A stretch of DNA of 64,000 nucleotides, taken from positions 158,974-222,973 of the forward strand of contig JAKCPI010011624.1 of assembly GCA_023213315.1 (NCBI GenBank), in the 5' to 3' direction. Shown here in pieces: positions 22,800 to 35,100 of the stretch. The stretch's first letter is position 1, and every line of letters begins with the position of its first letter. A model generated the notes under the pieces. That model saw nothing but the letters and a program-made list of their open reading frames with translations. It had not been told where the DNA came from and made no database searches. The position numbers and the translations under genes were made by a program. The DNA comes from Euborellia annulipes. Taxonomy: Eukaryota > Arthropoda > Insecta > Dermaptera > Anisolabididae.

Positions 22800-25700
22800 T
22801 CAAAATGCCTCCAGGCAGATATCATATTGTTGATCAAGACCAAGATAACAGTCAGAAGTTAGGTATAGCGTAAGAATCACACGACCTGTATAGAAAAAAT
22901 AAGTTTATTTAATAATTTTATATAAAATTTTACTTTCTCTGAAATTTATACTGGGTATATAATAGCATTATAAGATCTAATCTAACCTAGGTATAGTTGT
23001 TGCCTGATTCTCAAAGTTTTTAGGCCAAAAAGTATTAGTGCTTTATTTTCATTTTATCAAAATCTACTTTAAGGATTTTCATTAAAATTCATATAAATTA
23101 TCTCTATTTTTTTGAATGTTCTTTTGAAATGTATTAATTATTTATTATTCGCTTATTCTTGTGCGTTTTTTTGAATTTTTTTCCTCAAAATCGGTTTTAA
23201 CAAACAAGAGATGATTAATTAGGTCTATTCTCTAAAAACAGACATCAAAATTTAACTTCATAAATTGGGTGTTAAAAAGTAAAGTAAAAACACCAGGGTT
23301 AAAAATGCTATTCTCTAAACCAAGTTTTAACAGCGACGTTAACATTTTACTTTTTAGCGCCAGGCGTTAACGATCTATTTGAAGTTGGCTATGATTTCTG
23401 CTTGCTCGTGTTTTTACAACTTCTCGCGCTTGCGCATTACTAACTTGATTTATTATTCTCGCTCTAGTAAGCCTATCTGACACAGCAGCTTTAAAAAAAG
23501 CTATTCTCTAAACCAAGTTTTAACCGAGACGTTAACAAGTTGCTTTTATCTCAAAGCTATCAAAATCATAATCTTACTTTTTAGGTTAAAGACATCATTT
23601 TTATGCATTAACGGCGTTAAAATATTAAAGGCACCTCCAAGACATGACATTAATTTTTAACACTATTGACTAAATGTTAACGCTTTCTCGTTAAAATTTT
23701 TGCTTACAGAATAGCAATTTGAGGCAAGAAGGTAGGTGTTAAAATGAATTAACGCTGATTTCAGATGTTAAAGTTTAACGTTCTTGCTTAGATAATAAAT
23801 CTGGATACTAGGATTTAAGTGTTAAAAGTATTGATATTCTATTATTGCAAATATAAAAAAAAATGTTGGCTCAAACAATTAATTTACCTCGTTTTTCTGG
23901 GGAGCAAAATGTTAGTTGATGGTGAGTTGTATTTCTTCCTCTAATTCCCGTTATCCGTTTTAAGGCTAGAAGCTCTCGTTTTTCAATATCACCAAGAGTT
24001 AAAAACCATCCTTCTGTTGCACCTCGTGGAAAACGCGGACAATACGCTTTTAAATCAGGATGCCTTTCTTCACGGAAGATTTTAGCATCAAGAGAGAGTT
24101 CTGAATTGACTGGTACCTAAAATTAAATAAAAAGATTTTTACAAAACTTTATTCTCAGCTTGAAGAAGTTGATGTCATTTGTATCATGATGGCAGATGTA
24201 AATATATATGGATTTAAAATAACTATCTTTATGAAATAAATAAATAAATTTAAACCTTCTGCTTTAATGTGACAGACATATACTGGTCTAGAAATCCTAG
24301 CATAATGTTAGAATTACTGAGAGATTGCGAAAGATGATGAATTAATTACCTTTAACCATTTATTATGATCAACATCAATTGGTTCTCCATTGGAAACATT
24401 AATCTGTAATTTCAGTGATAGTATTGGCATTTCATTCAAGACTTTTAAACAAGAGTGAATTTCATTTCCAGGTAATTCAGAAATAAATGTCCGAAGTAAA
24501 AATCCCGGATCATTTTTACAATGTAACTGTAAATTAAAAATATATTTTTAATAATATACTAAATAAATTCATAGATAGATAAAATATAATTAATTTCTTA
24601 CATGAAGAGAAGGGATATTTCTCAAATTAGGTTCTAACAATTCAATATGAAATTCTTTTAAATGAGGAAGAGTTAATAATGAACTAAAACGATTGGGCCA
24701 ACGCCCTTGTATGCATGCTTGCATTGCCATTTGAAGTCGAAGAGTTGTAGCCAAGAAACCTTTTTCGGCAGCGATATCTATCATCGCTTGAATCACTCGA
24801 ATTGCTTGATCCAATACTGATTTTGTGTCAGTCAGATAATCAGAACATGGAAGTTCAAGTCTTGACATATGAGCCTGAAATTAATACATGTATAATAACA
24901 TAAATTAAATAAAAGTATTTTAATACTGTCGCTCCTCTAGTCTTGATAAATATTTTAATTTTCAAAAATCTAGTGTGATTGGTCCCATAGCACACAACTT
25001 TCTCCTACCTTTGGTAGAGAAAGTTATGTTCTGTGCTTGTCACACCAGATTTTTCGTGTCGAGATATATTTAGTTTCCGTCGATTTGCGAGGATAAGTAA
25101 AAAATTATCCGCAATGTAGCTATAACTTTTCTTATTTTGTGCATACTAAATTCTGTCCTAGTTTATTTTATTGTTATGATGTTGCGGTTCTGCTAAGAAA
25201 GTTTGATCCTAATTCCTCCATTTGTCGTCTTCCTTTTGTTGCAGATAGATCATGACAGCTAGAAGTATGCACTAAAGAGGAACAAGGAGCAGTGATCCGG
25301 GTTTTGTGGTCGGAAGGTGTATCAGGTGCCATCAAAGACTTTCGGCACAATACGGGAACAGTGTCTTGCCACAGCGCAGTGTCTACGATTAGATTGAAAA
25401 ATTCAAAAATACTTCTTCCTCATGCATAACACTTGTGCGACCATTTTTGAATTTTTCAATCCATTCGTAGACACTCAGCTACCTTTATCGAATTTTGTGC
25501 TGAAAGTTTGATGGATTTTGGCCCCCGATACACCTTCTGACCACAAAAACCGGATCACTGCTTGTTGTTACTCTTTGGTGCTAACTTCTAATGGACCGGC
25601 CATGATCTATCTGCAACAAAAGGAAGACAAATGGAGGAATTAGGATCAAATTTTCTTATAATAATTTTTTTTCCAACTGATCAAGACTAGAGGTCGAAAC

Positions 25701-26153
25701 AAAAAAAAAATATTTCTTCAAAAAACAATTTACTTGAAGTAAAAGAAGACATTTTGTATGTGAAGAATCCATTGTTAGTGGATCAACATTAATTGGACAT
25801 GATTTTGCAAGATCAGCGTTCATCAAATCTTCATTATGCCGAACAGGAAGTTGACTAAAAAAATCATAAATAATTGTGAATGAATAATTTTTTTATTACA
25901 ATAATATTAGTAAACTATTAATTTAAAATACCTAAATTCTTGTGCTTTACTTAAAATTTCAAAACATTGGTCAATTGTGGTTTCTTGATTAAGTGAGTCC
26001 ATGAAAAACCGCACAGTCTTATGATTAAGATAATAATAGGATGCAATTCTGCCAGAGGAAGTAGAGAATATCGTTCTTTCATCGTCTTCGATTCCAATGC
26101 ATGCAGATTCATATAATTCAGACATAGCTTTATTTACCAATGTAGAGAGATAA
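22800..26153 (-). CDS. ASCC3: ASCC3 exons 27-32: second Sec63-type domain and C-terminus
   Basis: Residues ~1789-2156. It contains [32 protein letters not shown], the helix [40 protein letters not shown], and the closing beta-rich part with [20 protein letters not shown], finishing [21 protein letters not shown] and TGA. The extra C-terminal tail of human ASCC3 is shortened. Intron 28 holds a mariner-derived foldback and the hairpin repeat. Intron 31 holds a GTTAAAA-rich element. Confidence 0.93.
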
Positions 26154-29100
26154 CTAGAATAAAAAAATAAATAATTAAGATACTGGTAAAACAAATAATT
26201 TAATAAAGTATATGAAAATCGATCAAATTATAAAATTAACAAAAATTGGAATTCGAAAGCTTTAAGGCGGTTCAGGAGGCAAGCTGTTCGCATGTTTTTG
26301 CCGATAAGATGGCGTTAGGGGTCTTAAAAATTTTGTCAAAAAGCCCAACTATTACGAAAATTTGCCAACAGATGGCGGATGGTAGGGCTATATATATTTA
26401 ACCTTTTGATTTTCCACTTTATTTAATTATTATGGGGAATAGTAATCACTTACTTATTAACATCAGAAGGTTCCAAAGAAGTAAGATCATAATAAGTAGG
26501 ATTTTGAAGCAAACGTCTAAAAAGATAAGTCCATGTGAGATAATCCAATGCTTGTTGTTTATTGGTAATTGTTCCCGCTACTATCTCAGCATTCAGATGA
26601 TCAGGTAAAACACCCAATAACGAAGATTCGACAGGAAAGGGTTCGTAAAGAAATTTCTTATAAAAAGTTTTTTTTTGATCATGGACGAGAACAACAGCGA
26701 TTCCTTGTTCGTCAAATTGAGGGCGACCAGCTCGGCCCATCATTTGAAGAACATCAGTGATGGGCATATCAACATAACGACGAAGTTTACCATCATAATA
26801 TTCAGTACCCTATAAATAAAATTAATCTTAATAATGAAAATATTTTTCTTGATAAAAAATATAATATAGGGATTAATAATTACCTTAATTACGACAAGAT
26901 GAGCAGGTAAGTTAACGCCCCAAGCAAGAGTTGCAGTTGCTATAAGAATTTGAATTTTTTGATTTAAAAAGAGTTCCTCTACCGTTCGTCGATCCCGATC
27001 ATTAAGACCAGCATGATGTAGGCCAATACCTTAAATAAAAAGGATTATTTTGTTTACTGAATATAAAAACAATGTTTTAATATAAACTTACCGAAGGCTA
27101 ATGTAAGTTTAAGATTATTGTCTGAAATTCCAGAAATTAATTGTTCTAATGCGTTTTCAGGTAAATGTAACCATTGTTTAGGATTATCTTCAGCTGCGAG
27201 AAAAGCAATAAGATCTAAAGCTGTTAATCTGGTTTGTCTCCTAGAGGAAACGAAAACCAAGACAGGTTGACAAGGTGAATATTGACGAATTGCCTAAAAA
27301 GAATTTATTTAAAATTAATAAATTTATTAATAAGAAGATGAAGACAAATCAAAGACTGGCCCAAAATTTTTATATTAATACCCTATTGACGTTCACACTA
27401 ATGGCGGCTCATTGCTTAGCCAAGTAAAATATACTCAAATTTTAGGCATTCAAAATTAAAGAGGAAATGAAATAGAAATTTTTCAACAACTCTATATTGA
27501 AGAAAGATGGCGTTAAGTTCCCCTAAACGTCAAAAGGGTATGAAAAAATTCTTGGTCCGAAAGCAGACTTTGATTTGTCCTTAACTTTTAATTAATCTAT
27601 GGCCTTTCTCCACAACTCTAATTATATTATATTAAAAAGTGAAAAATACCTGGAAAGTTGGTCGATTCATTGTAAACATTCTGGGACAATAATGCTTTCC
27701 AGGAAATCCTGAAATATGCACTTCCAGAGGAACTGGCCGAACGCTAGGACGGAAGTTGTACATTCCTGACCCTTTGATTCCTAACCATTCGGCAAGATCG
27801 CGAGCGTTTGCCAGGGCAGTACTTAACCCAATTATTCGTAAGGGTTGTTCCGTGTGTGAAGAAATATAATTGGTTCGAGAAACAATCACCTAAAATGTAA
27901 GTAATCAAATATTAACAAACATTAATAAAAATTAAAAACTTTCCTTTATTAAAGAGGTTTACTAATGCTGTCTTTTATTCCCCGGTCCTTTCCTTAATTT
28001 TTTAAGCACCTATCGGATATTCAGCAGAACTTAGTCTTGCTTATTTATCTTAAGTTACCGAACGGAATTTAGTATTATTTAATCTCTTTTAATTCTAAAT
28101 AAAAAGTATAATTTACCTCTAATACAGGACCCCTATCTTCACCGAGCAAATGAATTTCATCAATTACTATTAATGCTACCGAACGAACATAACTTCTCGT
28201 TTGCCATGATCGAGAAATACCGTCCCATTTTTCCGGTGTGGTTACAATGACATCGGCATTGGCAATTGCTCGTGCATCAGGCGTTACATCACCAGTTAAT
28301 TCAACAACTCTTTTGTTTATAGAATGAAGTCTAATCGTCCAATCTTGCATACGCTCTCGTACTAATGCTTTAAGTGGAGCAATATAAACAACCTATAAAA
28401 TAATAAATACATAATATATAGAAGATTATCAATTCTAATTCAAGAAGAATTCTAAAAAAAAATTGATAAAATTACTTTAGATTTTGGATATTTGGCAAAA
28501 ACCCGAAGCATGGCGAGTTCTGCTACAATAGTTTTCCCTGAACCAGTAGGAGCTCCCAAAAGGACGTTTCCATCAGTATGGAAGAGTCGATGAAAAAGTT
28601 GCGTCTGAAATGTATATATATCTTAATTTTGGGGAGAAATTTATTGGAATACTTATGATAATATATGAAATTTATTTTATATTATTTGAAATAAAATTAT
28701 TTTAATCTCACCTGAATAGGATTAAAATGAGTAAATGTATATAAAGATTGGAAACTCAAATTATTCAAGGCAGTGATTGGTAAAGGTTGGAGTGGAAGAA
28801 GACTTGTATGTGGTGGATGCATATCCGGAAGTATTAAATGCTGAAACAAATATATATTTTAAAATAAAATATTTAAAAATAATCATTTATTAAAATAGCA
28901 AACCTTAAATGTAAGTGGAGTAGTGGCTTCACATTGAAGCCAACGATCACTAATAGCCCTAACAATGTATTGAGCTGGAAGAGGTTCTACAAGTGGAATT
29001 GTCATGACAAGTTCTTGGGGTTCTCGAGTTAGAACCTGTTTGCGAGTTACCTAAAAAAAAAAAGTTGAAAAAATTATAAAATAAAAAATATAAAGAGAAA

Positions 29101-32100
29101 AGAATTATATTCGTATTGAAAAAAAGAAATTTTTACCATAAAATATTCAGAATGATAAATAAGATTATTATCAGGATCCTCTACCCAAATATAATATCCT
29201 TCATGAGATCGTCCATGAATTTTATCGTTCCAAGTGAAATTGGCGCTGATAGTAAGCCGAATTCTAAGTACAGTACGTGTGATGGGTTGAACCGAAGATT
29301 CAAGTTCTATTAAAGGAAATTCATAAGCAAGCTTTTTTACTGTTTGCCCCATTTTGGGATGTCTTAAAATTTGACCAACCTAAAAAAAAAAAAATTATTT
29401 TTTATTTATTTTTTTTTTTTTATAATTAAAATTTTTAACATTATATGATGTAAAATTACTTCATTTGAATCCATATCCCGAATTCGATGAATAGATAAAT
29501 TTCTATTCTCAAGTTTGTCAATCACATCTTGTGTTAATACTTGATATTGACGGAGTGGCGATTCATATTCCCATTGCCTTTGTTCAAGCATTTTAGATAC
29601 TAAAAGGCATCGACCAGCAAGAAGTGGATTGTTTTGACGAAGAGCGATTTCAAAAAGTGCACGTACAATTCTTACAGAATTCTAATAAAAAATATTTTTT
29701 TTTATGAATTTAACTCAAAATTATTTAAAACTATAATATTATTAAATTAATTTTACCTGATTAATGTAGGACAGATCAGATTGAAGAGAAAAAGAATTAA
29801 CAAAGCCTCTTGATAAAAATGTTTGCATCAAAATATTGACCTTAAAAAAATAAAACGCATTTAAAGCTCCAACTCAAAGAGAAAAATGAGTTAAATTCTT
29901 TGATATAAGAAGACAATATATATTTAGTTTCATTCAGAAGAGGGTAGAAAAATGAGAGGAAGCAATAAAGTTTTTTCTTTATTTATTTAATTCGCACTGC
30001 TGACATTTCAGTTCCGTATTTGAGCCATCTTCAGAGCCGGCAAAAAGTCATTACCAAAGTGTGGCAGTGGATTTGATACATTGTTGAACCAAACCCTTAT
30101 ATAATAAATATATACAGAGTATGCGATGACTAGGTACAGTGAGCGCCACAATTAAGTTAGTGAAATAATTTTAAATTTGAAAAGGTAAAATAAAATCATC
30201 TGTACCAGATTTTACGTGTCATTAAAATTATTTCACTATACACCATATATTATACCATATACTTAAGGCTCTAGCTATCAGGTGGGGACTTAATTGTGGC
30301 GCTCACTGTACATAAATATATCACTATGTCATACTGGGTATATTTATTAAGGATTTGGTTCAACATTGCATAAAATCCACTGAGACACTTTCATAATTAC
30401 TTTTCGCCAGCTCTGAAGATGATCCAAATATGGAACCGAAACGTCAGTTGTGTGTATTGAATAAATAAAGAAAAAACTCTAGCTGCGTATCTCATTTTTC
30501 TACCCTCTTATGAATATAAGATCACAGCTATAATTGCATTTTGTAATATATATTTAGATATGTTATTGGATAACTATAGTTATCCAATAATATATATGTA
30601 TATATATATATATAATATATGGTTTTCTTGAAATTTCTTATTCAGGGTCATATCGCAAACAAATCAAAAAACTTTTTAATTAAAATACTCACTTTTCCAT
30701 GAATATTTTCACTGCCACCTGCTATAGGTAAATTACAATAATTTAAACATAGTTTATCAAGTTCTTCTAATTCATCATCGCGGACTTTTAATTGAGTAAA
30801 CTCTTCACTTTGTGAAACCATACTAAGAATTTCTGCTTCCGTTAGAAATGGATTCATTAATTCATTAATTACCTGAAAAAAATTTTTTTTTAATAATAAT
30901 TATATGAATTATGATTTCAAGATAAAATTTCGACAATTAATAAAAAAAAATATACCTCTACAGTAGCATGTTTTAAATAAAAATGAGAGGCTGTACGCCC
31001 TAAATCAGTAACTTTTAAATCACCAGTTCTTTCACAAAATCGCATCATCTTCGCTTTATCCAATTGTTTTGCTGCACTTATTATCAAATCCCTTCTCTTC
31101 ATAGATAAATTTGGATCTTCCATTACATCTTGATAATTGAATCCATAGTATTGAGGATTCATTCGAATTCTAACATAGAGATAAGTATAACTGAGCCATT
31201 GAACTGCTTCATCAACATTGCTGATAGTCCCAAGAGTCACTTCAGCATTTAAATTGTCTACAAGACAACTAACAAAATTTGATTCGATAGGAAATTGATT
31301 TGTCAATAATGAAAGATAATGACTAAGTTTATCATGGGAAGTTATAATAACTCCGTGACCAGAAGTATCAAATTGAGGTCTAAAAATGTAAATAATAATA
31401 ATAATAATAAATAATTTTGAATAATAAATAAAATAATATAAATAGATATGATTCTACCTTCCAGCACGTCCAAAAATTTGTAATACATCTAATATTCCGA
31501 GATCAATAAAAGATCCATGTTTAGAATCATAAATTTCTGTTCCCCTAATTATCACAGCATGAGCAGGAAGATTAACTCCCCAAGCAAGAGTAGAGGTGCA
31601 TACCAAAACCTATTTAAAAATAAAAATAAAGAAAAAAATAAATGTTTAATAAAAACAATTATAAACTAATGATTAAAGAATTATGATTTAATTTCGAAAA
31701 AGTAAATAATAGAATAGAAATTTCTTGTATTCCCTTTTGTAGGTTCACGGGTCGCACTTTTTACAGTCGTTTATACCTACTTGCACCAACACATCTTATA
31801 TCTTTCCTGTCATATATAATAATATAGTACAACAATACTCTTACTACTGAATTTGAAAAAGGAAATCAGGTCTTAAGATCCTCTATTTGTGCCTCCATTT
31901 CATAAATAATAACATTAAGATATATTAATTTCAAAAATATATATATACAGTATATTCTATATATAAATATATCTTGAAACTGACCAAGACCTTAAATTAT
32001 GGGAAACCCAGGAAGTTAGTTGGATGTTTTGTCTCCAGGTGATATTGGACGGAATAATAAAGAAATATAATCTTTTTTTCAGGATCTTTATTGTCTGAGG

Positions 32101-35100
32101 CGACTGTTGAGCATATTTCTCGGTTTCGGCTTCACCAAGCTCAGGTCTAAAATTTTATTTTTTTATAATTATAGATACATTTGGACATTAATAAGTTAAA
32201 GGTTTCTTAAATAGTACACAAAAGATCGCCTCAGACAATAAAAATCCTGAAAAAAGAAAAAATTATATTTCTTTATTACTCCAATATCACCTGGAACTTC
32301 ATGTGTTCCCCATAATATATATAAATAGTTGAATAGGTAAAATGCCACATTTCGCTTTTTAGATTATGGAAGGCTCAAGGCGAGCTTAAGATCTAAGATG
32401 TTTTGGTGCAAATGGTCTTAAACTAGTAGATGAGGATATAGAAACAATTGATTTAAATTAAGTTGTGTGCTTGGAGTCGGGAGTGTTTTGTAGAACATTT
32501 TATAAAAGTGTTCTACAAAACTTTATTTAATATAGGCATAGGTTTCAGTAAGGGAGCGTACAAGTATTACGTAACGCAATTTTTGAAGATTTTTGACTCC
32601 CCCCTCCCCCATGTAACGCGCCGTAACATTTTTCTGGACCTCCCCCGCCCCCTTGACGTTATGTAACGCTCGTGGCCATTTTTATCTAAAAGTCACAATT
32701 ATGTTGCGCAAAGTACCGAAAAACCCCTAAAATACCAGTTACGTAACGCGTTGTTCAAGCCCCTCTCCTCTCCCCCCTTGTAACGCATGGTAACGTTTTA
32801 CGAGACCCCTCTCCCCCCAAATTGCGTTACGTAATACTTGTACGCTCCCTAACCATAACGGTTGCCAACTTCAGTGCCAATGAAAGTTTTTTAAGGTGTC
32901 ATATATAAAAATATAGTAATACATAGGAAGGAAACATCAGTCATCAGAGCGCTCATCAAGTCAATTAAAATTGATATAGTACCTTGATCAGGCCTTCACT
33001 AAAATATTTCTCGACGAGACTTCTATCCGATCGTAAAAGACCAGCATGATGTACAGAAAAGCCAGATTGAAAAAGATCCGCTAAAGGTCGACTCTTTGCA
33101 CGTTGCATAGCTTTCGCTGCAAGTCCTGCTTGAGCTTCATCTTTAGCCATAAAGTAACCAAGTTCATTTTTTTGTGAAGCAAATTCACGTAAAACATTCG
33201 CTGTACGCACTGTTGCATTTCGTGCATGAACAAAAACCATAACCTTAAAAAAATAAATAAGTATTAGATGTTAATTAAGTGATATTACCCAAATTTATTC
33301 AAAATAGTCTAAGTTACCTGATGGCCTTGTCTGACCATATGAACGACTTTGTCATAGCATACTTGATCCATATCAGACATTTGTTGCATTGGCTTTAGTG
33401 CTTTCACCCCAATAAAGCAAGTACTCAAAGGGACTGGCCGAAAGCGAGAATCGAAAAAGAAAAGACCCCTGAAATACAAAATTAAAAATGTACAATTTTT
33501 TTTTTTTTAATTTCTTAACTATCAAATAACTTGAGTTTCTTGTTACTTTTCTACTTACTTATATGGATTAACTCTTAAAAATCTGCTGATATCTATATAA
33601 TTGGGTAAAGTTGCACTAAGTCCTACTATTCTAATCATTGATTGTGAAGATTCAACAAGCCTTAAGGTTCGAGCAACAAGAGCTTCCACTACAGGTCCTC
33701 GATCACCATGCAGAAGATGAACCTGGAGTAAAAAATTTATGTTATGTATATTTATTTATATATATATATTAAATATAAAGATTATTTACCTCGTCAAGAA
33801 TGAGCAATTTGACTATTTGTGTGAGAGCAACATCGCCAGTGCTTTTTCGTGTAACAACATCCCATTTTTCCGGAGTGGTAACTAGCATTTGAGTATTCAA
33901 TATTTCAGTTTTCGTAAGCTGCATATCACCTGTTAATTCTTTTACGGTCAATCCTAACTTTCCTAATCTGCTACCAAAATTTTTGGTCATCTCTGTTGCA
34001 AGAGCTTTCATTGGGGCCACGTATACGATCTATATTTTTAATAAAAATAATTTCATAATCAAATAAATAAATGAATAAATTAACAATTTAAAATACCTTA
34101 AATTTATCTTTGAGGATAATATTATTTTCTACAAATTGTCTTATCTGATGTACTATAGTAAGCATTGCGACGTTAGTTTTACCAGCGCCAGTTGGAGCGC
34201 AAATAAGCAGATTCTCGTTTGTATTATAAGCAGCATCGAAAACAATTGATTGAATGCGATTGAGTTCAGTTACTCCTTGAAATGCAATTTGGCCAATCTA
34301 TAGGATGAAATAAATGTTAGAGCGTAAGGATGGGCGCGAATCTTAGATTTTATATATTTGAAAATATTTATTAAATAAATTAAAACTCACATTATCAAGA
34401 GATTCGATTCGTATACGCTGATCCCCCACTCCCTTCGGAGGTGGGATTCGGGAAATTGGTATTTCTACCTCTTCATATGTACGATTGTCTGTTCTTTTAA
34501 TATCCTCTGGTAAAAGTAATCTTGTTCCAGCAATAAATCCAGCCTAAAGTAAAAAAAAAGTAATAAAAAATAATTAACCTTAATGAAGAGCTATTAAATG
34601 AATGTTGAAATAGGAATTATATTCCATCTATTTCAAGTTTCTCTTACGTATCTAGATGTTATATACATATATACTTATAGAGAGAGAGCAAGTATTGAAT
34701 TCATATCAAAAATATGACATTGAGGTTTAGATGGAAATACATATTTTGAGGTCCCCTGAGTCAAAAAAACCCCAAATGGACTGTCTGTGAACCTAATATC
34801 TCAAGAACGAAAATAGCTAGGAGGTTGAAATTTTATATTTAAGTTAGTCACCCTTCTGGCAAGTGACACGAAGCTTTTGAACAAAATCGGCCAAAAACTA
34901 CTAGTACTTTACTAATGCACTTTTTCAGTTTTTTTCGATTTTCTCAAAATTCGGTTTTTTGATTAAAAATCAAAAATCAATTATTTTTCTTTAAAATGTA
35001 TTATTCTATAATAATAGGAAGTGACCGAAGTTTCGGTTTCGGCTAAAAACCAGCCCCTCCCCCCTGTATCCACTCTTGCAACCAGATTTTTTCATTATAA

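Larger units (their letters stand above)
29940..30490. repeat. Foldback with two hammerhead-like motifs, ASCC3 intron 15
   Basis: The outer arms are inverted copies that each end in a (t/a)aaataaataaag-type tail and carry gagccatcttcagagc on the left and gctctgaagatgatcc on the right. Both arms continue with matching sequence (ccaaaccctta / taaggatttggtt). A Tc1-like element at 30137-30308 sits near the centre. The two hammerhead-like motifs are at 29996-30039 (minus) and 30408-30451 (plus). Confidence 0.65.
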
